Positions 8,422 to 17,376 of a stretch of 64,000 bases of DNA are shown piece by piece (the stretch's first letter is position 1; each line of letters starts with the position of its first letter). Both the position numbers and the translations under genes were made by a program. The notes beneath the pieces were generated by a model. That model had not been told where the DNA came from. It saw nothing but the letters and a program-made list of their open reading frames with translations, and ran no database searches. This stretch comes from Bradyrhizobium sp. ISRA464 (GTDB lineage Bacteria > Pseudomonadota > Alphaproteobacteria > Rhizobiales > Xanthobacteraceae): the NCBI RefSeq assembly GCF_029910095.1, contig NZ_CP094526.1, positions 992,001 to 1,056,000 on the forward strand. The letters run 5' to 3'.

Positions 8422-10101
8422 TTGCCGAGTAAGCGAGTGGTCCGGCTGGGCTTTATCGTTGCCTTGATCGCGCTGATCGGAGTGCTGCTTTCCGGTCTCG
8501 CGGCCTATCGGGTGCACGATCAGGAGCTCGCGCTCGACAGCATCGCACTGGCGCGGGCGATCGACGTCCACGCCAGCCTGGTGCAGGACCGCCTGACCGA
8601 GCGTGAGCTGCTGGCGCGGGTGGCTTCGGGCCTGTTCCGCTCTCCGTCGACGGTGAAGGCCAATATGCTGCAGCCGCTGCGCTCGGCGATCTACGCCTTC
8701 AAGACCGATTTCGTTGTCGCCGCCTGGATTGCGCGGCTCAAGCCGAATGAGCTGTCGGCGGCGGAGGCAGAGTTGAAAGCCGCGGGCTTCACCAACCCGT
8801 CGATCCGCGACTTCGACGATCAGCCGCTTGATCTCAAGGCGCTCGACAGGCCGATCAACGTGCTGATGGATGTCGAGCCGCGCAACCAGGAAACCCTCAG
8901 CATCCCGGGCCGCGCCTTCGATCGCCACTCGGTGGTCGGTCCGATGCTCGCCCGGGCGATGGCGGAGGCCAAGCCGGTTGCGTCGGACCCGATCCCGCTG
9001 CTGCGACAGAATGGCCCGGTTGGCGTCGTGCTCGCGGCGCCGGTGTTCCAGGAGCATGCGTCGGAGCCGGCCGGCTTCATCACGTTCTCGTACGAACTGG
9101 CGTCGCTGATGCTGACCAACGACGACGCTTCGCTGTTTTCGGTGGCGCTGAAGGATCCACGCGATTCCAACGATGAGTTCACCGCCAACGAGCAGGGCGT
9201 CGTCACCTCGCGCGCGGTGCGCCAGGAAGGGCCGGCGCCGTCGATAGTCCGCACGGTGACCTTCGGCGGCCGCGACTGGTCGCTGGACTACTACGCCAAG
9301 AGCAACGCCACGATGCGCGCGCAGCAGACCGCGACGATCGTCGCCGCGATCGGACTGGCGCTGACCGGTATCGTCTGCGGCCTGTTCGGCTATGTCGCCT
9401 ACAACAACCTGCGTCTGAGCCGCGAGATCGAAGTCCGGATCGGCTTCGAGCGCCGGCTGACGGCCGTCATCGACGAGCTCAACCATCGCGTCAAGAACAT
9501 CCTCGCGGTGATCCAGTCGATCGTGACGCGCACGCTGCGCCACGGTTCCGACATCGAGGTCGCGCGCGAGCTTCTGATCGGCCGGATCCACGCAATGTCG
9601 AATGTCGTGACGCTGCTCAGCGAGAGCCAATGGCAGGGCGTCAAGCTGAGGGGCCTATTCGAATCGCGATCGATCCCGCATGCCGACCGTATCGCGGTGA
9701 ACGGCCCCGACATCACCGTCAGCGCCCGCGCGGCGCAATCGCTGTCGCTGTTGTTCTTCGAGCTCGCCTCGCATTCCGACGAGGGCCTGTCGTTGGTCGG
9801 CAAGCACCCGCACATCGTCGCCAATTGGGAAGTCAACGGCGACGGCGCGGACGCGATCTTCCATTTCCGCTGGGAGGAGTTCAACACCAGCGAGGCCACG
9901 CGGCGGTCAGACAGCGACTTCGGCCTGATCCTGCTCGACCGCGTCGCGCCCGAGGCGCTCGGCGGCACCGCGAAGCGCTATTTCACCGACGTCTCCTATG
10001 TCTATGAGCTGATCGCGCCGATGGGCACCGTCGTCGACATGACCGAGCGCGACCGTACCGAGCAGTTCTCCGCCCCGGTTCGCCCCGTCAAGGCAAAGTA
10101 G
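8422..10101 (+). CDS. CHASE-sensor, HWE/HisKA_2-type histidine kinase homologue with degenerate ATP-binding domain
   Basis: 559 residues from a TTG codon (a GTG at 8437 is an alternative). Residues about 8-28 and 303-325 are membrane segments enclosing a periplasmic sensor region resembling CHASE (PGRAFDRHSVVGPML, LLRQNGPVGVVLAAPVF). After the second segment comes a dimerisation helix with the phospho-acceptor box DELNHRVKNILAVIQSI (His355), as in HWE/HisKA_2 kinases. The ATPase part is atypical: where the family has HELATNAxKYGAL the protein reads FELASHSDEGLSL, and the GFG box is DFG. Phosphotransfer may therefore be lost or altered. HWE kinases often act on PhyR, whose gene is 7 kb downstream, but no direct link is shown. 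Confidence 0.75.
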   Translation: MPSKRVVRLGFIVALIALIGVLLSGLAAYRVHDQELALDSIALARAIDVHASLVQDRLTERELLARVASGLFRSPSTVKANMLQPLRSAIYAFKTDFVVAAWIARLKPNELSAAEAELKAAGFTNPSIRDFDDQPLDLKALDRPINVLMDVEPRNQETLSIPGRAFDRHSVVGPMLARAMAEAKPVASDPIPLLRQNGPVGVVLAAPVFQEHASEPAGFITFSYELASLMLTNDDASLFSVALKDPRDSNDEFTANEQGVVTSRAVRQEGPAPSIVRTVTFGGRDWSLDYYAKSNATMRAQQTATIVAAIGLALTGIVCGLFGYVAYNNLRLSREIEVRIGFERRLTAVIDELNHRVKNILAVIQSIVTRTLRHGSDIEVARELLIGRIHAMSNVVTLLSESQWQGVKLRGLFESRSIPHADRIAVNGPDITVSARAAQSLSLLFFELASHSDEGLSLVGKHPHIVANWEVNGDGADAIFHFRWEEFNTSEATRRSDSDFGLILLDRVAPEALGGTAKRYFTDVSYVYELIAPMGTVVDMTERDRTEQFSAPVRPVKAK

Positions 10102-10184
10102 CGGCCGGCGGCATCCTGCAATGCCGCAATCATGGGCTGGCGGGGGCTCATTCCGCGTTGCGGCGATGCCGTTATGAGGTCCTC

Positions 10185-10209
10185 GGAACTTTCCCGCCGG
10201 ACACCCGTC
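10185..10209 (+). promoter_or_regulatory. Weak EcfG-like promoter candidate upstream of the di-heme peroxidase gene
   Basis: GGAAC (10185-10189), 16 bases, CGTC (10206-10209): one mismatch from GGAAC-N16-CGTT. It lies 85 bases before the ATG at 10294. Single-mismatch sites are expected by chance in this much DNA, so this is only suggestive. Confidence 0.3.
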
Positions 10210-10293
10210 GCACTCCCGGTTTTGCAACTCATTGTTAAACCTTCATTGAGCATGCTTGGGGCATATGGAGCAGGATACCGTCTGAGGACCCCG

Positions 10294-11319
10294 ATGAGGC
10301 TTTGGGTCAGCCTGACCTTGCTGGCGGCAATTTTGCCGGCGGGGCTGTCGTTCGCCTTGACCGGGACGGAGACGCCGGACGAGCTTGCGAAGGTCCGTGC
10401 CAGCTATCGCCGGCCGGACGCCGTTCCCTTCCCAAGCAGCAACCCCTATTCCAAGGCGAAATCCGATCTCGGAGAAATGCTATTCTTTGACCCGCTGCTT
10501 TCGCGGTCGAAGACGCACTCATGCGCGTCGTGCCACAACCCAGCCCTCTCCTGGGCCGACGGCCTTCCGCGCGCCATCGGGGAGGATCCCAAAGGGCTGC
10601 CGCTTCGCGCACCAACCCTGATCGACGTGGCCTTCACCGAGCCCCTGGGATGGGACGGCAAGTTCAAGACTCTCGAGTCCGTTGCGTTCGGACCTATCGA
10701 GAGCCCCGCCAACATGAACATGACGGAGCCGGAATTGATCGCCCGCCTCTCGGCGATCCCCGGTTACGTCGACGCGTTCGCCCGTGCCTTTGGCGACGGC
10801 GCGATCACGCGGCCGCGAATCGAAGCGTCACTGGCGACGTTTGAGCGCTCGATCCTGGCCGGCGAGGCGCCGTTCGACCGGTGGATCAAGGGAGACGACA
10901 CCGCCATCAGCGCGTCGGCGCAGCACGGTTTTCGAATTTTCAACGGCAAGGCACGTTGCTCGTCCTGTCACAGCGGCCCGTCCTTCTCGGACGGATCCTT
11001 TCAGGACATCGGTACCGCGAAGGGCAAGGACATCGGGCGGGGCAGTTTCTTTCCGACCTCCGTCAAGCTGCGATACGCGTTCAAGACGCCGACATTGCGC
11101 GACGTTGCGCGTCGCGGGCCCTACATGCACGACGGATCGGTCGCGACTCTGGAAGACGTCATAGAGCTGTACAACAAGGGCGGAATCGATCGGCCGAGCC
11201 GGTCTCCGGACATCAAGCCGCTGTCCCTGACAGCCAGCGAGAAGAAGGACCTCATCGCCTTTCTTCAGACGCTGACCGCATCCGCGCCAGCGTCCGTGGC
11301 GCCAAGGCTGCCGCGATGA
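10294..11319 (+). CDS. Secreted di-heme cytochrome c peroxidase/MauG-family protein
   Basis: 341 residues. The N-terminus MRLWVSLTLLAAILPAGLSFA is a signal peptide, which selects the ATG at 10294 rather than in-frame codons from 10132. Two c-type heme motifs are visible: CASCH (C77, C80, H81) and CSSCH (C222, C225, H226), and GPYMHDGS near the end is the conserved segment of this superfamily. Members reduce peroxide or, in MauG and MbnH, oxidise residues of a partner protein in the periplasm. A membrane protein and a cupredoxin follow within 2 kb, suggesting a copper- or electron-transfer-related partner. Which branch it belongs to cannot be fixed without alignment. Confidence 0.9.
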   Translation: MRLWVSLTLLAAILPAGLSFALTGTETPDELAKVRASYRRPDAVPFPSSNPYSKAKSDLGEMLFFDPLLSRSKTHSCASCHNPALSWADGLPRAIGEDPKGLPLRAPTLIDVAFTEPLGWDGKFKTLESVAFGPIESPANMNMTEPELIARLSAIPGYVDAFARAFGDGAITRPRIEASLATFERSILAGEAPFDRWIKGDDTAISASAQHGFRIFNGKARCSSCHSGPSFSDGSFQDIGTAKGKDIGRGSFFPTSVKLRYAFKTPTLRDVARRGPYMHDGSVATLEDVIELYNKGGIDRPSRSPDIKPLSLTASEKKDLIAFLQTLTASAPASVAPRLPR

Positions 11320-11336
11320 CGGCCGACTGACGCGTG

Positions 11337-11498
11337 TCAGGACACGCTCGGCAGGACGCACCCCAACAGGCCTAGACCCACGATCAGAAGCGCGCCCGCG
11401 CAGGTCTCCAGGGCATCGGTCCGCTCCGGATACCGTTTTGCTCCGAGGGCGAGCACCGAGCCCACCCCGACACTCACGACACTCAACGCTCCGAGCAT
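11337..11498 (-). CDS. Small hypothetical membrane protein
   Basis: 53 residues from an ATG at 11498 that is preceded by AGGGAG at good distance; a GTG at 11534 would give 65 residues. Two hydrophobic stretches (MLGALSVVSVGVGSVLALG and ALLIVGLGLLGCVL) suggest two membrane segments with a short charged loop KRYPERTD. It is convergent with the peroxidase gene, 18 bases from its stop. No family recognised. Confidence 0.5.
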   Translation of the reverse strand: MLGALSVVSVGVGSVLALGAKRYPERTDALETCAGALLIVGLGLLGCVLPSVS

Positions 11499-11719
11499 GC
11501 ATCGGCTCCCTGTCCGCCTTGTCTGCGCTTTCACTACGACAGGTCGAATTGAGGCTCCGTGCCGGAATTAGCTAAAATCCGAGACAATCGGCGGAAAGCG
11601 GCGTAAAGGCGCCTGCCTGTTCATCGTTAACCACGAAACAACCAATGAGTGTTGGCCCGCAAAAATTGTTAAAATTTGATGTAAGATGAACAGATCGTTA
11701 AAGGTGGGCGGTAGTTGAA

Positions 11720-12781
11720 ATGTTCAGTGGATGGGAGCGGGGTGCCAATTCGGCACCGCGTGGGCGCTCCGTCTTCGCCAAGTGCATTCTCGGGATTTTG
11801 TTTTGCGTCATCGCGGCACGAGAGGCCGATGCGCATGTCAAATGGTTTTGTGCCTATAACGTCGCCGGGCAGCCCCGCGGTCTCGAAAATGTCCTGTGCC
11901 AGGATTTCGAACTGCTGCTGGGCGTTGCCGTCTTCTGGCTCTTCGCCGGCTGCCTGATCGAGCCAACTGCTCTGGGCGCGGCAACGATCCGCGTCCTCGA
12001 CCGGATCACCGAGCCGCTGCGGCTGCGCACGGAGACGATGATCCGCGCTGTCTGTGCTTTCTTCTTCATCTCGATCTGGGCCGTCGGCGGAATCCTGCTG
12101 ACCCCTGAGCTGAAGACGACGTCGCCCCTCGTGGGCATGCTGCAGCTTGGCATCGCCGCCGGCATGCTGTCGCGACGCACGCTGCCGCTGTCTGCAGCCG
12201 GGATCGCGATCCTGTTCGGGATCGGCGTGCGCGACTACGGCATCTTTCACCTTGCCGACTATCCGATCTTTCTCGGGATCGCTGCCTACCTGGCGCTTGT
12301 CGGGCTCAAGAAGGACCTGTTCGGAATTTCGCCGCTCGACGTGGTCAGGTGTTCGGCCGGCGTGACGTTGATGTGGGCCTCCATCGAAAAATGGGCCTAC
12401 CCGGAATGGAGCTTCCCGCTGCTCATCGAGCACGCCACCATCACGTTCGGCTTCGACAACGAATTCTACATGCGCGCTGCGGGCATGGTGGAATTCACGC
12501 TCGCCTTCGCGCTGCTGTGGACGCCGCTGATCCGGCGCTGCGCGGCCGTGGTGCTTACCGGGATGTTCATCGGCGCATGCTTCGAATTCGGAAAGATCGA
12601 CGCGATCGGGCACTCGGCGATCGTGGCCGTCCTGCTCGCAATCGTCTGTGACAACCGCACGTCCGCGCGCGATGTTCGTGCGGCGTGGCTTGCGCCCGTC
12701 AGCCTGTGCGCGGCGCTGACCGTGACGCTGTTCGTCTACTATGCCGGTCACGCCGCGCTGTTCAAGACATCGATATTGTAG
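11720..12781 (+). CDS. Polytopic membrane protein of unknown function
   Basis: 353 residues with a signal-like first segment ending in CVIAAREADAHVKWFC and about eight further hydrophobic helices. The pattern (helix pairs, TLMWASIEKWAYPEW) resembles DoxX-like or DUF-type integral membrane proteins, but I do not recognise the family with confidence. It has an AT-rich 185-base upstream region, unlike its neighbours. Lies between a di-heme peroxidase and a cupredoxin gene; a shared role in periplasmic metal or redox chemistry is inferred from position only. Confidence 0.75.
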   Translation: MFSGWERGANSAPRGRSVFAKCILGILFCVIAAREADAHVKWFCAYNVAGQPRGLENVLCQDFELLLGVAVFWLFAGCLIEPTALGAATIRVLDRITEPLRLRTETMIRAVCAFFFISIWAVGGILLTPELKTTSPLVGMLQLGIAAGMLSRRTLPLSAAGIAILFGIGVRDYGIFHLADYPIFLGIAAYLALVGLKKDLFGISPLDVVRCSAGVTLMWASIEKWAYPEWSFPLLIEHATITFGFDNEFYMRAAGMVEFTLAFALLWTPLIRRCAAVVLTGMFIGACFEFGKIDAIGHSAIVAVLLAIVCDNRTSARDVRAAWLAPVSLCAALTVTLFVYYAGHAALFKTSIL

Positions 12782-12808
12782 GACCGCCGGGATCGCTGCC
12801 CGAGACCA

Positions 12809-13207
12809 CTACCTGGCGACGTGGACGGTGAGCTTCATTTTCGGATGAATGCCGCATAACACCGTGTAGTCACCGGATACGGGAAAGGCGACGTCATATT
12901 TGCTGCCCGGCTGCTGATCGCCGGAATCGAAGCTGAACTTGTCCGAGCTCAAATAAGCGTGATGCAGCAGTTCGCCGTCGTCGTTAATGAACCGTAAAGT
13001 CTCGCCACGCCTGATCGAGATCTCCGCGGGTCTGAACTCCCGATCCTTCTGTGAGATGGCATAGGGGCTCGCGCCCAAGGCCGTTCCTGCCAGCGCTCCC
13101 GCGATCATCGCGGCCGCAATCTCCACGCGGCCGAACCTGCCCAGTCGCAAAGCGCACAACCAGCCTGACTGCATTTGACCCCCGCTCGAAAGTCGGACAT
13201 CAGACAT
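12809..13207 (-). CDS. Secreted cupredoxin (blue-copper) domain protein
   Basis: 132 residues. After a membrane/signal segment (AAAMIAGALAGTALGAS) there is one plastocyanin-like domain: FRPAEISIRRGETLRFIND, HHAYL with the first His ligand, and VLCGIHPKMKLTVHV carrying the Cys, His and Met ligands of a type 1 copper site. It would carry electrons or bind copper in the periplasm. Its 3' end faces the membrane-protein gene 28 bases away; its 5' end diverges from the GGDEF-EAL gene. Proteins like this are often labelled methylamine-utilisation proteins, but no methylamine dehydrogenase genes are present. Confidence 0.85.
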   Translation of the reverse strand: MSDVRLSSGGQMQSGWLCALRLGRFGRVEIAAAMIAGALAGTALGASPYAISQKDREFRPAEISIRRGETLRFINDDGELLHHAYLSSDKFSFDSGDQQPGSKYDVAFPVSGDYTVLCGIHPKMKLTVHVAR

Positions 13208-13385
13208 CCTACGGCGTAAATGGTGCCTTCAGGGTTACTTTGTCATGATGATTATCGGCAGTTGATCTTAACGATTTTGGCATGAGTTGTAGTCACAACT
13301 AGCGCAATTTACGCAAGCAGTTTCTTTCCGCTGCGTCAGGTGTTCTGCGTGGCTCGAGTAACGTACACTGCAGCCGGACACGGAC

Positions 13386-16289
13386 ATGGACCTTCTCTTG
13401 AGCCTGAAAACGGGAAGTGTTGCGGTGTTTCGGTTTGTTGCCGGCTGCCTGTCGCGTGTCGCTTTGACCAAAGGCTCAATTCGTACTCAAATTCTCATTT
13501 TCTCCCTTGCGATGAGCGCCATTGCGGTGGCGCTCGGGGGATACTCCGTGCTTGGAATCCGCCATGCCGGCGATCTGGTGGCCAGGACGTTCGACAAGTC
13601 GTTGATGTCGATCAACTACGCCCGCGCTGCGGGCGCGGATTTCGCCGCAATGCGGGTGGCATCGTCACAACGCCTGTTGACCATCGACCCGACGGCCCGC
13701 GCCAGGCTCGACCGCCAGATCGAAGCGCTCGCGAAGACGCTTTCGGAAGATCTGACCGTCGCTGCCGATCGGTCGCAGTCGTCCCGGGCCGCGAAAGCCG
13801 CCGCCAAGGTTCAGGAAGCCGCCGACGCCTGGATGGCGCTGCATCGTCGCGCCGTCGAATCGTCTTCGCAGGAAGCCGCTGCTGCCGGGCCACATGCACC
13901 GGGCACGTCTGTCGGCGACGTCGACCGATACGCCGAGATCGTCAGTCAGCAGGTTGAACTGCTGGTCAACTATACGGCAGGCGACGGCTTTCTGTTTCGG
14001 CAGCGGGCACTCTCGACGATCAAGCGGGATCTGCAGCTCAACGTGGCAGGGCTGACCGCTGCGCTGTTTCTGTCCGCGCTCTTTTCGTGGTTGCTGGCGC
14101 GCCGCATCATTGGACCGGTCGCCATTGCGTCGAAGGCGGCAAGGCGCATCGCCGGCGGCGATCTCGACGCAACGATCCCCAAGGGCGGCACCGACGAACT
14201 CGGCACGCTTCTGACCGCAATGGAAACCATGCGGGACAACATCAGAAGGACGGTCGATCAGGAAGTGTCGCAACGCCGGTCGGCACAGGCCAGGCTGTCC
14301 GATGCGCTGGAAACGTCGCATGAAGGCGTCGTGCTTCTGGGCGCGGACGGCGAAATCGCTCTGGCGAATTCGCGCGCAAGCGAGTTCATCCGCCTCTCCC
14401 CGCGGCTTCTGCGCTCGAATCGACTCGATGCCGCGGCGCCGGCCGACGGCGAGGTCAATGGATTCGCGAGTGAGGCCCAGCTTTCCGATGGACGATGGTT
14501 GCGCGTGAGCCGGAGCGAGACCCAGGAAGGCGGCGTCGTCCTTGTCTACAGCGACATCACCACGCTGAAGCAGCAAAAGGCGGAGCTGCACGCGACCAAT
14601 CTGCGGCTCGATGCGGCGCTGACGCACATGTCGCAGGGCCTGTGCCTCTACGACAGTGACGGACGGCTGCAGGTCGTCAACCCGCGCTTCTGCGAGATCT
14701 TTGATGTTTCGCCCGAATTGATCGTGCCGGGGATGACGCTGGAAGACATCCTCGAGATGAGTGTTGCCGCGGGCAATCATGGCACGCGGACCGTGGCCGA
14801 TCTGCTGGCGGAGCGCGAGCGGTCGATCAACGCGCGCGAGGGAGGCAACTATCTCCAGCATCTGAGCGACGGGCGCATCATTTCGATCGCGCAGCGACCG
14901 ACATCCGACGGCGGGTGGCTTGTCACCTGTGAGGACGTGACCGAGCAACAAAGGGCGGAGTCGCAAATCGCGTTCATGGCCCGGCATGATGCTTTGACCA
15001 AGCTGCCGAATCGAACCTTGCTCGCCGAACGGATTGAGCAGGCGGTTGCGCAGGCCGGCCGGGGCCTCGGCTTTGCCGTGTTCTGCCTGGATCTCGACAA
15101 CTTCAAGCAGGTCAACGACACACTCGGGCACCCGGTGGGTGACGAATTGCTGTGCGCGGTCGCGGACCGCCTGAATGCGTGCGTCCGCGAGGTCGACACC
15201 GTCGCGCGCTTGGGCGGCGACGAGTTCGCGGTCATACAATGCGGCATCCAGAACCCCGAGGACACCGAGCGTCTTGCGCGCCGTATCGTCGAATGTGTCG
15301 CAGCGCCGTACGAGGTGAGCGGGCATCGCGTCGTCGTCGGGTGCAGCGTCGGAATGTCGGTGTCGCCGGGCGACGGCACGACCGGCGAGAAGCTCTTGAA
15401 GAACGCCGACGTGGCGTTGTACCGCGCCAAGATGGAAGGCAGGGGAACCTGGCGGTTCTTCGAGCCTGCGATGGACGCGAGCCTGCAGCGGCGCCGCGCG
15501 CTCGAGCTGGATCTTCGCGAGGCGATGGCCAAGGACGAGTTCGCGCTGTTCTATCAGCCTCTCTATGATCTGCATCTCGACCGCATCTGCGGCTTCGAGG
15601 CTTTGCTGCGCTGGCATCATCCCAAGCGCGGACTCGTGCCGCCCGACCAGTTCATCCCGATCGCGGAAGAGATCGGGCTTATCGTCAAGCTCGGAGAATG
15701 GGTGCTCAATCGTGCCTGCGAACAGGCGGTCACCTGGCCGAGCGAGATGAAGCTTGCGGTCAATGTCTCTGCGGCCCAGTTTCGCGATCCGGGGCTGATC
15801 GACATCATTTCCGGCGCACTCGCAGCTTCAAAGCTGTCGCCGCGCCGGCTTGAGCTCGAGATCACCGAATCCATCTTCCTGGCAAACAGCAGCGAGACGA
15901 TTGCGATGCTCCACGAGCTGAAGGCGCAGGGGCTGCGCATCGCATTGGACGATTTCGGCACCGGCTACTCGTCGCTGAGCTATCTGCGCAGCTTTCCGTT
16001 CGACAAGCTCAAGATCGACAAGTCGTTCGTCCGGGACGCGACGGCGACCCATGGGTCGAAATCGATCGTCCGCGCCGTCATCAGCCTCGGCAGAAGCCTC
16101 GGCATGACGACCATCGCCGAGGGGGTCGAGACGGTCGAGCAACTGGACCATATGAGAGCTGAAGGCTGCAACGAGGCCCAGGGCTTCCTCTTCAGTCCTC
16201 CGGTCCCGGTGACCGAAATCGCGGCGAAGATTCTGGAGCTGAGAAACGGCTTCAAGGCAGACGCGTTCAGGAGTGCGATGGCGAGCTAG
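13386..16289 (+). CDS. Membrane-bound GGDEF-EAL protein with HAMP and two PAS domains
   Basis: 967 residues. Order: membrane segment near 35-55, periplasmic helical sensor region to about 215, second membrane segment near 217-235, HAMP (RRIIGPVAIASKAARRIAGGD), two PAS-type modules (about 305-395 and 400-520, the second with LTHMSQGLCLYDSDGRL), then GGDEF with an intact active site (GGDEF 610-614, preceded by RL) and EAL with intact EAL signature (738-740) plus DDFGTGYSSLSYL. Both diguanylate cyclase and c-di-GMP phosphodiesterase activities are possible. The TAG stop is formed by the first bases of a dispersed repeat, so the C-terminus may have been set by its insertion. Confidence 0.92.
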   Translation: MDLLLSLKTGSVAVFRFVAGCLSRVALTKGSIRTQILIFSLAMSAIAVALGGYSVLGIRHAGDLVARTFDKSLMSINYARAAGADFAAMRVASSQRLLTIDPTARARLDRQIEALAKTLSEDLTVAADRSQSSRAAKAAAKVQEAADAWMALHRRAVESSSQEAAAAGPHAPGTSVGDVDRYAEIVSQQVELLVNYTAGDGFLFRQRALSTIKRDLQLNVAGLTAALFLSALFSWLLARRIIGPVAIASKAARRIAGGDLDATIPKGGTDELGTLLTAMETMRDNIRRTVDQEVSQRRSAQARLSDALETSHEGVVLLGADGEIALANSRASEFIRLSPRLLRSNRLDAAAPADGEVNGFASEAQLSDGRWLRVSRSETQEGGVVLVYSDITTLKQQKAELHATNLRLDAALTHMSQGLCLYDSDGRLQVVNPRFCEIFDVSPELIVPGMTLEDILEMSVAAGNHGTRTVADLLAERERSINAREGGNYLQHLSDGRIISIAQRPTSDGGWLVTCEDVTEQQRAESQIAFMARHDALTKLPNRTLLAERIEQAVAQAGRGLGFAVFCLDLDNFKQVNDTLGHPVGDELLCAVADRLNACVREVDTVARLGGDEFAVIQCGIQNPEDTERLARRIVECVAAPYEVSGHRVVVGCSVGMSVSPGDGTTGEKLLKNADVALYRAKMEGRGTWRFFEPAMDASLQRRRALELDLREAMAKDEFALFYQPLYDLHLDRICGFEALLRWHHPKRGLVPPDQFIPIAEEIGLIVKLGEWVLNRACEQAVTWPSEMKLAVNVSAAQFRDPGLIDIISGALAASKLSPRRLELEITESIFLANSSETIAMLHELKAQGLRIALDDFGTGYSSLSYLRSFPFDKLKIDKSFVRDATATHGSKSIVRAVISLGRSLGMTTIAEGVETVEQLDHMRAEGCNEAQGFLFSPPVPVTEIAAKILELRNGFKADAFRSAMAS

Positions 16290-16337
16290 AGCATGATCCG
16301 GAAAAGTGTGAAGCGGTTTTCCGAAAAGATCATGCTC
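16289..16337. repeat. Repeat of the GAGCATGATC family (R2)
   Basis: Perfect inverted ends GAGCATGATC (16289-16298) and GATCATGCTC (16328-16337) enclosing CGGAAAAGTGTGAAGCGG. Related copies at 18381-18450, 39330-39424 and a degenerate one at 51706-51742. A second hairpin follows immediately (TAAAGCGCGATGA near 16350 with TCATCGCGCTTTA near 16377). Confidence 0.85.
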
Positions 16338-16435
16338 AAACAAGAGGCTAAAGCGCGATGACGATTCAACCCAATCTCATCGCGCTTTAGCGGCGCGTGA
16401 CCGCGCTCGCCGAGTCCCTCTTGCACCCCAAACGA

Positions 16436-16463
16436 AAAGGCGGCCCGGTCGGGCCGCCTTTCC
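16436..16463. terminator. Bidirectional rho-independent terminator between the GGDEF-EAL gene and ecfG
   Basis: Perfect 11-bp stem AAAGGCGGCCC (16436-16446) / GGGCCGCCTTT (16451-16461) with loop GGTC, with A-rich left and T-rich right flanks, located between two convergent genes. Confidence 0.85.
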
Positions 16464-16482
16464 TCATCCGCATGTCTCGCGC

Positions 16483-17031
16483 CTAGCCACCATTGCCGCC
16501 GATCACGGCGCGCACGGTGTTGTCGGGGCCGAAATCCTCGGCGCTGTCGACATAGAGCAGGGCGCTCAGTTTCGAGCGCGCACGGTTGACGCGGCTCTTG
16601 ATGGTGCCAACCGCGCAGCCGCAGATCGCCGCGGCATCCTCGTAGGAGAAGCCCGAGGCGCCGACCAGGATCAATGCCTCGCGCTGGTCCTGCGGCAGCT
16701 TGTCGAGCGCGGCGCGGAATTCCTCGAACTCCAGATGCGCGGCCTGCGACGGCTGGCTCTTCAGCGTCTTGGCATAGTTGCCTTCGGCGTCCTCCACCTC
16801 GCGTCGCCGCTTCCGGTAGTCGGAGCGAAACAGGTTGCGCAGGATGGTGAACAGCCACGCCGGCAGGTTCGAGCCCGGTTGGAACGAGTCGATGTTGGCG
16901 ATCGCGCGCAGCAGGGTCTCCTGCACCAGATCGTCGGCGCGATCGCCATTACCGGAAAGCGAGATCGCGAACGCGCGCAGGCTCGGCACGGACGCCAAGA
17001 TGTCGTCGCGAAGTTCATTCGTGAGAGGCAT
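16483..17031 (-). CDS. ecfG: General stress response ECF sigma factor EcfG
   Basis: 182 residues with sigma region 2 (FAISLSGNGDRADDLVQETLLRAIANIDSFQPGSN, then LPAWLFTILRNLFRSDYRKRRRE) and region 4 (LDKLPQDQREALILVGASGFSYEDAAAICGCAVGTIKSRVNRARSKL). The region 4 sequence and the adjacent nepR and phyR genes identify it as EcfG (ECF15 group), which is held by NepR and released when phosphorylated PhyR captures NepR. The start overlaps the nepR stop (TAATG), so both are translated from one message. It would recognise GGAAC-N16/17-CGTT, and several such sites lie in the next 11 kb. Confidence 0.95.
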   Translation of the reverse strand: MPLTNELRDDILASVPSLRAFAISLSGNGDRADDLVQETLLRAIANIDSFQPGSNLPAWLFTILRNLFRSDYRKRRREVEDAEGNYAKTLKSQPSQAAHLEFEEFRAALDKLPQDQREALILVGASGFSYEDAAAICGCAVGTIKSRVNRARSKLSALLYVDSAEDFGPDNTVRAVIGGNGG

Positions 17032-17246
17032 TAGTCCCCTCCATTGTTCTTGTCAGCATCGCCCCCGGCAACGGCCGCCGCAGCAGCCTCAGGCCCGTCG
17101 AGTTTGCGGATCAATTCCGCAAAGCGGTCGGGCACCCCCTGTCGCACCACGTCGTCGTACATGGCGCGAAGCTGGTGGCCGATTCTTGATTGAATCTCGG
17201 CGTTGAGACCGCCCTGCTTCTTTACTTCCTTCATGATCTGATCCAC
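17031..17246 (-). CDS. nepR: Anti-sigma factor NepR
   Basis: 71 residues with the NepR core: NAEIQSRIGHQLRAMYDDVVRQGVPDRFAELIRKL, two helices that clamp EcfG regions 2 and 4. The rest is low-complexity (alanine run, then DADKNNGGD). It sits directly upstream of ecfG with stop-start overlap and is divergent from phyR, the standard locus arrangement in Rhizobiales. Confidence 0.93.
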   Translation of the reverse strand: MDQIMKEVKKQGGLNAEIQSRIGHQLRAMYDDVVRQGVPDRFAELIRKLDGPEAAAAAVAGGDADKNNGGD

Positions 17247-17330
17247 GCTTCCCCGGGAGTTAAGTCTCTGATTTCCAAGTCGTTTCCTCGAACACAGAGG
17301 TTGGCCGCGTCACCTCGTCGGTTCGGAGCT

Positions 17331-17355
17331 AATGCAAAGTTGCGCAGAAAGTTCC
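17331..17355 (-). promoter_or_regulatory. EcfG-type promoter candidate for nepR-ecfG
   Basis: On the minus strand GGAAC (17351-17355), 16 bases, CATT (17331-17334), one mismatch from the EcfG consensus. About 85 bases upstream of the nepR start, in the divergent nepR/phyR region. Positive autoregulation of this locus is known in the group, which supports the site. Confidence 0.55.
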
Positions 17356-17376
17356 GAAATGCTGGAACTATTTCAC

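Noticed and set aside
10102..10293. Possible N-terminal extension of the di-heme peroxidase (frame open from 10132)
   Set aside because: The signal peptide begins at 10294; upstream residues would block export and look non-coding.
13665..15620. A 651-codon open frame opposite the GGDEF-EAL gene
   Set aside because: Antisense shadow with no recognisable domains, whereas the plus strand encodes intact HAMP, PAS, GGDEF and EAL modules.
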